Assembly: GCA_004431415.1 (NCBI GenBank)
Contig: QPMI01000224.1
Location: forward strand, 1 to 64,000
DNA: 64,000 nt
Direction: 5' to 3'
Origin: Cyanophora paradoxa
Taxonomy: Eukaryota > Glaucocystophyceae > Cyanophorales > Cyanophoraceae
Part shown: piece after piece, positions 36,201 through 49,900 of the stretch
Layout: each line of letters begins with the position of its first letter
How positions within the stretch are numbered: position 1 is the first letter of the stretch
Translations under genes and position numbers: made by a program
Notes under the pieces: model-generated
Seen by the model: the letters and a program-made list of their open reading frames with translations, nothing else
The model's database searches: none
Told to the model about the DNA's origin: nothing

Positions 36201-37388
36201 TGGCTGTACTCGTCCAGCGTGCCGTCTCCTGCCCGCCCCGCGCTCAGTGCCGCCGCAGCCGGCCCCGGGCGCCCGGCGGCGCACTGAGCGCGGGGTAGAC
36301 GTCGGTCCAGGCCTGCGCCCGGGTCTCGAGGGCGCGCGTGAACCAGACGCGCTCCGACGCGTTGTACGGCGTCCGCCACGTCTCCAGCGCCGGCTGCTTC
36401 AGCTCCCACTTCGGCCCGTACTCGAACTTCTGGAGGCGCCGGCGTCAGCCTCCGGGCGGCGTCGATGGCGCGCCACCGGCCAGCGCACCGAGAACGCGTA
36501 GGGGGGCCCCTCCACCAGGATCGCGGCGAGCTCCACTCCCGGATGGCCCGGCGGCCTGCGCGCCCCGCCCGCCCTCAGCCCGCTGCCGCCTCGCGCGCGC
36601 CGCGCCCGGCAGACCGCCGCTCGACGCCGAAGAAGGCGGTGCCATCGAGGTTCGAGCAGAAGACGGCGTTGAGGCCTTCTGCGCCGGGCGCCAGCATGAT
36701 CGCCTCCATCTGGCGCAGGTACGAGGGCCTCCTGCGCGGCGGCCGCTGAGGGGCGGCCGCCGGCCGGCAGCGCTGCGCGACTTGGGGCACCGCAAGGGCG
36801 ACGGGATGCCGAGGAGCTCCTCCTGGACCGAGATCGCGTGCCGGATGGCGAACGAGGCCGGGTAGAGCAGCGCCTTCAGCACGTACTCCCGCAGGTGCTT
36901 CGACGTCGCCGTCACCAGGCTCCCCGCCACTTGGTCCACCTGGGCCCCGCGCGACCTGCTCAGCCCGCGCCCCGCGCCCTACCGTGCCGCCCCCGCGCAC
37001 CTGCTGCGTTGACATCGTGTAGCCGATGGCCCTGCGGCGCGCGCGGTCGGCATCGACCCGCCGGAGGCGCGTGGGGCCCCGCGCACCATGTAATGGCGGA
37101 TGAGCAGCCTACGTTAAGGATCGCGGAGATGATCAGCATCGCCCGGATATTCACCATTCGACGCCAGTTACGGCCCGCGGGCGCAGCCTTCACGGGCCAC
37201 CCGGGCCCCTCCTTCCCGGACACACCGCCGGATGTGCTGGGCGACCGCGGCGGCGCGCTCGCAGCTGCTCCATCGCTGCTGCCGGCCCCGGTTCCGGACT
37301 TGCCGGCCTCTGCTGGGCCCCCCGAGGACCCCGACACGGGGTGTTCAGAGGGCCGAATTTCGAGGTTCTTCCGAAGGCGCCAACCCAT
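33233..37388 (-). CDS. dCACHE receptor with class III cyclase-like domain
   Basis: Putative membrane receptor. ATG 37388 opens a Gly/Ser/Pro-rich cytosolic start and a first TM segment (MLIISAILNVGCSSAITW). A GT-AG intron continues it as AIGYTMSTQQ. The extracellular part matches a dCACHE sensor: EYVLKALLYPASFAIRHAIS, WFTRALETRAQAWTDVYP, EYSQWLTVSIPLLSADGEVM then GVCGADLEV, and LSTGTLAFIITRGGAMVASS. The second TM (NLVINALWLALSIAVSIVFS) is followed by a HAMP-like linker (RPLVRLRASMNHLVSSL). The cyclase-like domain shows ITVMVAYVEDV, EHQGTVLACCDTFVAVWNAP, HQTMAVNAALL, RFALDTAECFVGIVGERLGV and GEAVGTAVTLSKLNQ. Several family catalytic residues look missing, so a catalytic role is doubtful. After it come a helical block (KYEAALVRWWEADLAAAEGL) and a long Ser/Pro/Arg-rich tail ending PDRDEPSRP. 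Confidence 0.8.
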
Positions 37389-37939
37389 AGCTTCTATCTC
37401 GCTGACTTCTCTCGCTGGAGCACGCGCATATGCATGCTGTCCTCTCCGCCGACTTCTTCGCAGCGAGCGTGTTCGCCCGGCTTCACCGAGTCGGCGGCTA
37501 CAGTGAAGGCGGGCTTGTGTCTGCTACGCTAGGGGCGACATGCGAGCTGCAGCTGGCGATGGGGCGCAAGATACGCGACACTCAACCTAGCACGGATGGC
37601 TTAGTGGCGCGTGCTGCTCTCACTGTTTCCGTCTACCTTCAAAACAAGGGCCCGCGCGGGGCTGTGGACTGCGAACAGACTTTTGCGGACTACTCGACTT
37701 CGTGTACCCTTGAGCTCCACGCTTCACTCTAATTTTCCAGCTAGCACCGGCCGAACGAGCGAGGAACCGAAGCATAAGCGTGCTCCTCACACGTAAGCAT
37801 AGCTTTCCCGACTCGCTATCGGCCAGATCAGAAGCAAGCCCGTTGCTCTTTCGGCCTGACGTCGGGGAGCGACGCAGGAGATGGCGGAAGGAGAGAGACT
37901 GCCTTCCATACCGTTAGTATAGCTAAAGCGATTCCGAGG
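37389..37939. promoter_or_regulatory. Divergent 5' spacer, receptor and giant IPT gene
   Basis: 551 bp separate two divergent start codons and mark the change from very GC-rich to balanced composition. No convincing gene, TATA box or repeat was seen. Confidence 0.35.
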
Positions 37940-40900
37940 ATGAGGCTGCCAGCTCACGCGGTCTTGCTCGCGGTCGTCGTAGTGGCGGCTGCAGCGCTGC
38001 AGAACGAAGCCCCGCGGATCAGCGTTCCAGATGCGACAGCCGTGGTTGTAGCTTCCTCTTCGAGCAATGCGGCCCTGGCCGGCATCTCGGTCGCAGACAC
38101 GGACGCGGGGACGAGCGCGTTGCTTGTCGTGGTGGAGGCGCAGTTCGGGCAGCTGAAGTTCAGCAGCTCGCCTCATGCAGCCATCAGCAGTCTCAGCAGC
38201 AGCGGTCCAGCTGCCGCGATATCCTTCACTGGGCCACTGTCGGCAGTCAACGCCATGTTTGCCAACTCGAACTTCCTGTACACAGCCACTGCGGGGTTCG
38301 CGGGTGTGGACGCCGTGCGTATCACAGTAGACGACCAGGGAAACACAGGCCAAGGAGGAGCACAAGCAGACAGCGCTCTCATCAACGTGCGCGTTCTGGC
38401 GGAGGACACGGCAACCGTGAACGATGCGCCGGGCCTCTACTTTCCCCTTGTCAAGAAGGTCATGTTTGCAGGCCCCTACATTGCTGATGCGGACTCTGGC
38501 TCCTCATCCCTACGTTTGACGGTCTCATCAAATCTCGGGAAGGTCTCCCTAGCCAACACCACCGGGCTCAACTTCACGGAGGGCACTGGCGTGAGCGATC
38601 AAATGATGATCTTTACGGGGACGCAGGAGAGCCTCAACGAAGCCGTGCGGCAACTAACGTACTTGAGCGAGGGCTATGGATGGCTCGACACCATCCGGAT
38701 CTCTTTGGACGATCAGGGCGCGACGGGCACTGGCGGGACACGCACAACGTACTACTCGATCGACCTTATGCTTAACGCGTACAGCAAGACGATTGAGCCG
38801 AGTGTCACATCGGTGTTTCCCCCTTCAGGTCCGGACACTCTCTCATGCCAGGTGTCCACTCTGACCAGAGCCCTGGCGCAGGACCAAGCTCGGGTGGTAC
38901 AGTCGTCACCGTTCGAGGTGGGGGCTTCGTCAGCTCGGATAATCTGCGCTGTCGCTTCGATTCTCTCGTCGTCCCTTCCACCTTCGTCAGCGACAAAGAA
39001 CTACGCTGCGAGACCCCGTCTGGCCTGTCGGGCCTCGTTGTCGTCGAGGTGTCTAACGACAACATCGCCTTCTCTTCAAGTGGAGTGCAGTTCGAGTTCT
39101 TTGGTGCACAAGAGTTTCCTACTGTTTCTTTTTCTTTCTTTCGGCTGACCACGCCTTGCCCCAGTTACCCCACGCATTCAAGCTCTTTTTCCCGCATCCA
39201 CCGCTTCCCTCGGCGTTTCGCTTGTGCTTTTCGCCGGGACGAACCTCATCTCCACAGGCACTTCACAGTCTCTGTGCCAGATTGGAGAGGGGCGTCCAAC
39301 GGTGGGCCGAGCGCTCTCGACATCCTTCGTGCTCTGCGAGGCATACCTGTCCACCTCACCGACGCTGCAAACGTTAGCCGCTCGGCTTGCCTCCGATGGC
39401 TTCACCTACATTCCTGTCGATGTGAAGCTTGGCTTGCTGAGTGCGTCTCCAGCACTACAAGACCACCAAATCTTATTGCAGCTGACGCTTTTTACGCAGA
39501 GACCTCATTGGCGACAGCTGCCCGACCCCAATCAACGTTCTCGACTGGAGGATCGCTAGTGGTGCTTGCCGACGATGGATCGTCTCCCACATACAGCGAG
39601 GGTTGTCGCTTCAGTCGGGTGGTGGCAGCTGCGGAGGTTGGCGGTTGCAGGGCACCTGCTTTGGTCCCGCAGATTGCTTCTTCCACAGAACTAACGGGTC
39701 CAGATGGGACCCTCGCGTTGGTCTCTGGCACTGCCGTTCGAGTCGCAGGTACATGTGAATCGACGGTTTCTCGATTTCCTCGAGTTTTTTTCTGAATGTC
39801 TTTTCTCGTGGCAGAGGCTCCAAGGCTATCCAGCATTTTGCCTTCAGCGGGGACGACTGAGGGAGGCACATCTGTTACTGTAATTGCCCGCAATATTGTC
39901 ATCGGACAGGCTTACATATGTCTATTTGGCGTCACGGGCACGGTCGCGAACGTAATCGACGACACCCGCCTCGTCTGTGAGTCACCTCCGCACGGGGCCG
40001 GCTTTGTAGCTCTGCAGATTGCATTGGACCAAGCATCCCATGCGGAGAGCAATGCTCTTCTGTTCGAATATCAGGGTGCGAAATTTATTCGTTTACAATC
40101 ACTCTGTGCAAGATAGATTTGACGGCGAGCTGCAGCCTCGTCCCGCATCCGGACCATCGTCCCTTCTCGAACATCTCCGATATCAGAGCCCCTGTTTGAT
40201 GTTAATGGTGATCACTTCTCGAGCTCTGACATTATTTCGTTTTCTGAAGACATCGGTACACCTCTCCGAACACTGTCGTCATCTTTCGGCCTCTTCGAGC
40301 TCCGAACGCCCGGCATCGACTCTGCTGAATCCTATCAACACTTGCAGCGGAAGGACGAGAAGCTCGTACGTGTTTGTTGCGGGAGCAGGTCTGCTGACGG
40401 CAACTGCGGTCCTACCGTCGTCATCTCTGGTTATCGATTTGATTGGGTCTGTTTATGACACCGGATCGCATCTGAACTTCGCTATCGCAGCTTCGCCGGC
40501 ATTTGCGACCGATCCTGTTTCCACTTCCGCTTCCGGCGATGGAACTGTGTTGTACTTGGCGGGAATCGGATTTCGTGAAACGGGCAGCCTCGTTGTACGC
40601 CTCGTGAGAAGCATCGTCCTTAGGCTTCAGTGGATGAGCTCGTCATTGATGGGATCTGTTTTGCCAAGCATCTTTCCATCCAACGACGTACACGTGCTCG
40701 ACGTCACTGTTGATGGTGTCAGCATTGCCGGCGACATCATCTCGGATGTGCTTCACACGCCAGCATATCTAGAGAGGCGGAGCGCTGTCGCGTCGCTCAT
40801 ACCTTCTGGTGACGGTGGCATTCTAGTTATTTCGACCGTCATCTCGACATCGCACACCGCTTCATCTTCTTGCGTGGTTTCGGGTTTGCCGGTCCCAATG

Positions 40901-43900
40901 TCGGCCCTCTCCACCAACGTTGCTCTCTGCGTTCCTCCTAAGCGCTATGCCGGATTTGCCATCGTCGAAATCGCATCGACCTCTGGCATAGCTTCGGTTC
41001 TGTTGGACATCCCAGGTTTGCATCGATCTCGACTTTCCTGCCCGCGAGCTGATCTTGCGCTGCAGAACGCGGCTCGCTGTCCGACGCCACCCCCGGCACG
41101 TGGATGCAGTCGGGGCCAGATGTGATGATAGTCACCGGATCAGGTTTCGCGAGCTCCGACTTCCTTCGTTGCCGATTCGGTTCTTCGCAAAACCCCGTCC
41201 CTGCAAGGCACATCTCGTCGTCTGCCCTCGCCTGCGAAATTCCACTGGAAGCCATTGAAAAGCAGTCAACGCCGACCGCCCTCTCCATTGAACTTATCGA
41301 TGTGATGGATACTCAAACCTCGCTGTCCATCGCGGTAGTTCCGGAGGTTGCTGTCTCCTCCGTGCAACCGGTGGCGGCTTTATCTGGCACCGGCATCTCC
41401 GTCAGTGTTTTGGGGACCAATTTTTCAGCGGGAGTAGTGTTTTATTGTGCTTTCGGTCGCACAATTTGGGTTCGCGCGGACGTACGAGGGCAAGGACTAT
41501 GCATTTGCCAGGTCCCAGCGAGCTCTCGCCCGACTCTCTTGATATCCATTACAACCAATCCCGGATGGACTACGAACAACGCCGCTGCTCTATCTATGTA
41601 TGGTGCGCAGTGCCCTTTGTTGCGGCACTCGGTTTTTCTCGACTTAAGCTGGTGACAGAGAGTGCAAGGGTGTTCTTGCCGCGAGCAGTTGCTGTATCAT
41701 CTCAGGCCGTAACGATTATATCGAAACGAAGTGCCAGCGCTCTTGTGCTGAACTCTCCATTATCTTGCGGGATCGACTCTTTGGTTGTAGAGAGCTACGC
41801 ATTATCCGTTTCCGCACTCCAGTGCCGTCTTCCAGCTTCAGCGTCGGGTTTCGTGTCGGTTGCTCTTGTGGCGGATTCGTCCACCCCGTCTACGTTTCAA
41901 AGTATCGTCTCCATTATCGGTTCGTGTCTAACGCTCCCGACGCTGTCATCGGACCTGAACACAGCACAGGTCGCCCGGAGCTCACATTTCCGATCCCACG
42001 AGTTGCGCCGTCCTCGTCCGTTGGCCTAGTGCTCTTGCGCGGGCGAGAGCTTCAAAACTTGCCGTGGTCGTGTCAACTTAGATATGGCATTCGAGGCCCG
42101 TCACGCGCTCTCTCTTCTGTTCTCGCCGTCTGCGATTTGTTTATGGATTCGTCGGCAACCCACGGATATACTACCATCCAAGCCGTCCTCCCTGGCGAGT
42201 TCGAAGATTCAACCTCCCAAGCTGCATCGATTGAGATCATTGGTAACTCTGTTAATGTTGGGTGTTTTCGTCTGAAATATGCGCCGCTGAGAGAGGGACA
42301 TCGTGCAGATAAGCCGCGCTTGATCAGTTTAAGTGAAGCTCTGGCTGCAGCGCACGGCGGTGACCGTATGACTCTGCGCGTAGCCTCAACATCTTCCCCA
42401 GACGCCTTTTGCATAATAGGGAGGGTGCTGGTGACGGCTCGATTCGTTTCGGGCGATTTTGAGTGCACACTTCCTGCACTCCCTGCAGCATCAACAAGTA
42501 TTTCCATCTCGTTTGATGGAAGCATGTACACAGTCGAATTTGCAAGCTTGACCGCGAAGAGTATATCCCCTCCATCCGCCTTGCTTTTTCTTTTTGTGAT
42601 TTCTTCCTCCTGTGTGGCAGGCACAGGCTCTGTTCGGGGCGAAGGCTCAGTAGCATCAGCCAGTCGTCTCTCACCGTCGGTCGTTCTTGTAGGACCCCAA
42701 ATATGTTCATCGGTGATCACGCCCCGCTGCCTCATGAACCGACAACAAGTCGCTGCGATTGCGATCAACGATAATGCGTGCATGTGTCAGTATGCCATTT
42801 TCGAGGAGCGTGGTTTCGCTGCTCTTTCGCTCTCCTTCGGGACGGCCTCCCTAAATTTTGAGCTCACTGGTGCGAAACCTTCTATGCAATCGATTCTTTA
42901 TTTGACCAGACTTTTCAGAGGACCCAGACAATATCAGCTTCCTTCCGCAAGCTGGTTACGGTGGATCGCTGATAATTGTTTCGGGGCGCGATCTGGCATG
43001 GGGTTCAGCATGCAGATTCGGAGGCGACAGTCGGTTTGCTCTGGAGGTGTTCTCATCGAGCGTTGGAGTTTGTGAAGTGCCGGTGACGTTGGCAGATGCT
43101 GCCGTCCTCGTGCACGTCAGTCGCTCTTCCGACGCCGTATTTGCTGGCACATCGCTGTCCGTTTACGCAACTGTGACAGGTGTGTTTTTCCAGTTCCTTT
43201 CTAAAATCTTCCGATCATGTCTTTGATGTGCTTGCCAGGGCTGTCTATTCCCATCAACATGACTGCACCTGTTCTCGCTGCGACTGGTGCATCACTTGTC
43301 GGGCTTCATACACGTCAGGTCTTTTCGCGAAGCCTGATTGCGGTGAGGATGAGGCAACGAGTGCTCGTGTGGGCGACCTTGCAGGACACTCCGGTTTATC
43401 AATTCAGATCGCCAAGTTTGCGGCCTGGGCTCGCAACTATCGACTGGAGCTGTAACGGTGTTGATTTTGTGAGCATCGCCAGTTCCGTTGCAGTTGCGGA
43501 GTATCGGAATGTACTGGCATCCTCCCCATCATTCAGCTTCTCGACCGGCTCGCCGCTTGTTAAGCTGGCCGTGTCTCCAAAAGCTGTAGCGCCGCAAGAC
43601 ATTGCGTGTGTATTCGGCACTGTCCGTTCCCCTGTCGAAAGACGATCGGCCTCCTCGGTCGCGTGCCCTGCTCCCACCGACGGGGAGGGCTTTGTTCAGC
43701 TCTCAATCGACACGGAAATGCCGAAGACCGCTGTTGTGTTCGAAGTTCGGGGTAAGCACTACAAGTTGTATCGTTCGCGATCCTCTTTAAGCTGAAGTTA
43801 ATCTTTTGTTTCTGCAGCGGCGCCAGCACTGTCTGGGTTAATTCCATCGCATGGGCCGTCGTCCGGTGGGACCCTCGTACTCATCACGGGCACGAATCTT

Positions 43901-46900
43901 GGCCCATTTCGGTTTTGCTCGTTTTCGGACGAAATCTCCATGCCCAGCCCTCCTTTGATCGTGAAGTCAACTGCGGCTGCCTTGTGCGAGGCACCAGCGG
44001 GGTCTCGTGGCACTCGCCTCCTACCAGTTCCGTCGTCGGGCGCTACTCGATCAGCAGCGTTCACTTCAGAAGGTCTGCGTCCAGCTCCGCTCCTGTCTTG
44101 TTGATCTGACCTGCAGCTGGTGGCAGACGTCGCACTCCCTCGGGCGATCCAGCCAGATCAGACAACGGAATTTGGCGGAAGTGCGATTGCCGTCTTCTTC
44201 GACGGCGGCGCATGGAATACGGGACTTGTTTGCGTGTTTGGTCTGCGGCTGTTGGTGGCAGGTGCAGTGGACGTGGATGGGCGCGTTATTTGCAGGACAC
44301 CTGCCCGCGTGAGTGGCACAGTCACAATTGACATCGGAGGATTTGCGTCAGACCTCTACATATCCTCAAGTGCTCTCACTGTCACGTATCGCCCTGCACC
44401 ACCGCAACTTGCCGGCTCGGCTTACATCGACGCGACGCCATCCATCTCGTGGGCCACACCCCTTGCAGGGCTCCGCAGTGGCGGAACACGTGTCATCCTT
44501 GTTGGAATGCGATTCAGCACGATAGATCCTATGTTTTGTGACTTTGGAGGACAATCTGTGCCCGCGAGCGTCACGTCGGCCAATTTGCTTGTATGCACGT
44601 CGCCACCTCTGAGTGCTGGTTTCGTTTTTCTTCGCGTCACTCTGAACGGGCGCTCTTCGCACACTTCTGTCATTTTTTCCAGCGATGGTACAATCGTCTT
44701 TTTCTAATGCGCTTGCTAGACTCACGATGTGCAGATGTATCCGCTACCGGTCTGCGTACAATTCCGTCTCTCTTGGTGGCCCTGAACCCAGCCATGGTCA
44801 TTCTGGAGGGCGCCCGCTCCATGGGGGTCAGTTCAGCGGCGGACGGCGTAACATCCTTCGCTGTGTCGTCTTTGAGCACTTCATTCCTGCGGATTATCTT
44901 GCCCGAAGTCCCGACAGGAACTTTTCGACTTGAGCTGAACAACAACGGGCAACGGCTTCCTGGTCTCGTCTCTTTATTTGGTTCTGCCGGTGCGCCTGGA
45001 CTTTTCGAGCTGATCTGCCGGTATCCAATAACGCTGATTCGAGCGATTCTAGTCCCCTCCGCAATCAATTCTTCCGTTGTCGAAATGGACGTGAAGGGCG
45101 GATTTCCCATCTCCGTTGCGAGCCAGTCTCCCGCTTTCTCTTCCGTCGCCTGCGTTTTTCGGAGATCTGTTTTCACAAAACCGCTGATTACGTCGTCGAC
45201 CACCACTGAATGCGCGGCGCCAGCGCTGCCGCCGGGTGACTTCTCTCTCTACATCACAGTTGGCGATGTGTTGCTCGGTCAATTGATCCCGCTGCGTGTT
45301 GTTGGTATGCGTCCTTGTTTAGAGGGTCGTTCACTGCAGCTGAATTGCAAGCAGATCTTGCACAGCGACCGCTTCGGCTCGTTTTCCCGTCATCGTTGAC
45401 GACAGGCGAAGACAAGCTAGTGATCGTGAGCTCGGTTGCATTGTCCAAAGAGGCGTCGTTGAGCATTGGAGGAATAACTGTGCCGACTGTCGCTGTTACA
45501 ACGGGTGACAATCGTGCAATTCTGCAAGCACCTTTACCGTCAAATACAAAACCTTCGATCATTCAGCCCATGTTGATCTTGAGCTCGGGTAATGCCGTAC
45601 CGCTTGCAGATTCCCTTCTTGTCACAGGTACTTCCCTGATTGATTGGTGGCTGCAAAGCTGCAGTCGATTTCTGATCGAGTAATGCAGGCAAGATTCAAG
45701 TGACCGGAAGGCCATCCAAGCCCCTTGAGATGTACGGATCGTCGCTGTTGCTGCTCGAAGTGCTCAATGCTGTCATCAAGGGTCAGTCAGCGATGATATC
45801 TGGAGTCGCTGAACGAATAGGCGTACGAATTATAAGCTCAGCAGTGATAGCTCTGGAAGCGCCTACGACGACGGCTGCGCCGAGCCTTGCCGAGGTCATT
45901 TTGTCCGTCGGCGCCAGCGATCAGCACACTCTGTCATTGGCACTGTATGCTACACACCACCCAACTTACGCGCTTCAAGATTCGGCTGTCACGCACGAAA
46001 TTGGTGGCGTCGTCATTCGCCTTTTGTTAAGCGGCAGCGTGAATAGCCACGTGCAGTGCTTGTTCTCCGCCAAGGTCGCCGTGATAGCCTACGTGCTGAG
46101 CGACAGACTTCTTCAGTGCATTCAGCCCGCCGGGAATCTCGACCAAACAACGCTGGATTTGATAATTGCTGGGACGATCATTCCGCAACCTGGTATTGCT
46201 TTATCGAAGCAAGGCATGCTGGTGCTCTGGCCGTGTATATGTGGCGCAGCTGACAGCTCTAATCGCGCAGGCGTACCTACCATAATAGCCGCAGCCCCTG
46301 CCCTCGATGCGGCAGTTCTCAACGGACGATTCGAGACTGAGATCGCTCCAGTGTGTCTCGCAAGCCAGTCCGCGTCACCTGGGATACTGCTCCATTCTCG
46401 GGCTGTAGCTTGCACTATCCCCCCGGCGCTTGTAGGCTACGCCGTGTTCGTCATTGGGGAGGCAAATATCGCAAGCAGTGCGTTCCAGCTGCACCTCGCC
46501 GGTGAGCTCGCTAGATTTATCGAAGCATGCTTCCTGTTGAAATCCCTTGATCTGTTGCTGGTTTGCAGAGCCTCCAGAGATTCGACTCATTGTCCCTTCG
46601 ATTATCAGCTCGAGTGGGTTTTCTCTTGTTTCGATTTCCGGGTTTTCTGTCGGCCTGCATGGAAGGGTTGGATGTGCTGTTGGAGACTCAGCGGTTGAAT
46701 ACATCGCGCATGCCTTCTCCTCCGCGCTGTTGGTCTGCGAGGTGCAGTCAACGTCAGCAAAAGGAGTGTCCAAGCTCCACATGATCACTTCTACCTTCTA
46801 CAGTGGTAGCGTGCCGACCGCTTTCATTCGCTCAGGTGCGTTCAGGCTAAGTCGTTGCCATCGTGCTTTTCGATGACAAGATGTACAGTTGCCGACGTGC

Positions 46901-49900
46901 ACCGGAGCGAAGCTTCCAATGAAATAGCTGTCGCAGAGGCCGGAGGATCAGAAGTAGAATCCACTCTGACGGTGGAGGGCGCATCCGGACATTGGAAATG
47001 CATTTTCGATGGCAAGCTGTGGGTCTCTGGCACAGAAATTTCTGGTAAACTTGTGTGCCGTTCTCCAGCCAAATCGTTGCCTCGGGTCGGGTCCTTCCAA
47101 GTCTCCCTCAATGGACTCGACTTCTCCACGAATCCAGTTGATGTCACCTACGTCGGCCTTAGGGCGCTTGGAGCCGCTCACGTTGCAGGCCGATCTGCTT
47201 TCATTGCCTTCTCGACCGCAGTTCAACACGATGCAGATTGGGCGTGCTTGGTTGGCGCGACGAGGATCTCCATGTCCTTTGTTGCGAGTCATCTGGCAGT
47301 GTGCAATCTGATCTCGTTGGAGGAAGGGTTTGCGAACCTGCAGATCGCATTATCCTCAATCCCTCTCGATTTTCCAAGCATCGTTGCGGATGCCCGAGAA
47401 CTCTCGCGGACAACCTCGGTGGCTCCGGTCATTTCGATGCCTGGATCGACATTGTTGCAGCTGGAAGGCTCTGCTTTCTCCAGCACTGACAACTTCTGCG
47501 TCTGGAACGAGGTGGTTCGTGTTCGAGCGCGAGTGGTTTCATCGTCAGCTTTGCTCTGCGAGGCTGTTTGGATGTCGTCTTCGGGCGGTGAACTTTTATC
47601 GGTCACGTCATCCGATTGGAAATCCATTTCTAGTACGACCGTGCAAATATTATCTACAGGCGCTCTTCCATCAGCAAGAATCTTAAGTTCAAGCTCCTCT
47701 TCAAATGGCGGCGCATCTCATCAGATTCCGCTTCTCTCCACGGCAACCGTGCTTTATTGCAGATTCGATGGGGACATCGTCATCGCTTTGCGCACTCTTG
47801 CTGGAACAACAGCGGACTGTGTATCGCCAGCCCACCGACCCATTGCAAGCGTTGGTGTAGAGTTCTCTCTGTCTGGCTCGGAGTTCGAGTATGCTTTCCA
47901 GCTTTCCTACGAAGGTTCGCCCCGGAATCGTTTTTGTCTCGAGAAGATCGCCAACGCCCTCGCCAGATACCACTTTGTATGTATCCGTGCAGCCCCAGAG
48001 CTTCCAAGTCATTGGAGGCACCCTCATGACCTTCTCGTCGAATTTGGCGCTGCCATCGACTGCTGCATGCGCCTTCAATGGGATCTCGACAGCCTCATCG
48101 CGTGTGTCCCTGCATACTCTGCAGTGTCTTGCGCCGCGGTTGAGCGAAGGTTTTTCTGTTGCCGCATTGTCCCGTCCGGCACTTCCATCGTCATGGGCGG
48201 CATCATCACTGCTAATCGAGGGCTTACAAAGCCCGCTCGTGTCGGGGGTTGTTCCCGGATTTGGTCGCACTTTTGAGTCCGGCTTACAACTGGTATACGG
48301 CTTATTTACTGCAAGCGATGTCAGCTGCGTTTTTGGAGCAAAGAGCTCAGCTGCAACCGTGCTCAGTTCTGCTGCTGCTGTCTGCGAAGCACCGATATCC
48401 ACTCGTGCCAGTGCAACGACGCTATCTGTAGTACTTCCAGCTGTCAGCGCTTCTGCACCACATTCGTTCCAGTACTTCGGTGCAATGATTTTCATTACAT
48501 TTTGTTACAATGATTCCGATTCGCTCCGTGTGCTTGCTTGTAGGAACGGAGATTGTAGCCCCCATACAACAACTCATTGCGCCTCTGAACGGCGGGGCTC
48601 GCGCGAGCTTTACCATTGACGCTACAGCTGGCGCCGTCTTCACTTGCCGCTTCGGCCGTTCCGTGTGGACCACGTCGACGCTGACGACAACAAATGGCTA
48701 TTGCGTTTCACCTGCCATGGCGCCACAGTCTTCTGCGCTTTGCATAGGCATGACGGATTCCGCAACCACGTGCGGGGTGTTGTCGATCCTAAGCGGTGAA
48801 CGTTGTTGTCAGAAACTTTGAGCTTTGTCGCATTGAAACATTCCCGCAGTTTACAATACGCGTGTGATGGTCTCTGAGCTGATCACGCTGCCTTCTGCCA
48901 GTCTCCGGATCGCATCGCCTGTTTTCCGTTTTGCAGAGCTGGCGATCGAGGCCAGAATAGGTGGAAGTACATGTAACGTTGTTAGCCAGATGGACGGTAG
49001 TGCCTCCTGTTCAATCTCCGTGCTCGACGTTGGATTCTATTCCGTGGAGCTTGTGGCAGGGACAACGTACTTACATCTGGGAGTCGTTTCCGTGCAAGGT
49101 GTTTGCGATTTGCACCGCTGCTCGTGCTGATTCAGGTATGACATGTGCGTTCGCAGAAAAACCTCGGAGTACTTCGTCGCGATGCGTTTCAGCCGGAATG
49201 TTTGATCTCGCGCACCTGACGGGGAGCTACCTGCACGAAAATCTTCCGTGGACCCGTGGTGATATGCCTGTATCGGGGCTCCGTCTTTTGAGTTCCTCAA
49301 GTGGGGTGATTGAAGTGGAGTACCGCGGTCGTGCCGGCGACTTCACTCTGGGATCTGTTCCATTAGAATTGCAATTCATTTCCGTATGCGCTCTCGAGAG
49401 CCAAGTGTATGCCGAAGACGAGTCAAGCCAAACCCTCACCTCTGGGCAGTACACATTCTCATCACGTCCTCTCCGTGAAGAAGCGGGAACGCTGTGTCGC
49501 TTCGGCAAGGTTACAGTCGCAGCATTGGGAGGTTCTTCAGTGGGCGCATGCCCAGTTCCTAGTGTGCTACAGCTCTCGCGAGTGGACATAGCACCAACGG
49601 GACTTACCTTCCAACACTCGGCCTCCATCATGCAACCTTCCTCAACTTTGCTTACGCCTCTTGGTGTGTCATTTCCCTCTTCTTATTTTGTTTCTCTGCT
49701 CACATTGCTGTGCAATCTAGATGCTACACCAGTGTCTTTTTCGCGGAATGCGGAAACTGCAGAAGTCAGCTTGTGGTGGTCACTGCCAGACTCGTTCCAG
49801 CAGTCGGTGACAAGCATCTTCTGCTCAGATGGCTTAGCAGCTTCGGCTCGGGTATATGTGCGGGACAGCACGCTTTCGTGCTCGATTCGGCCGTCGGTTG

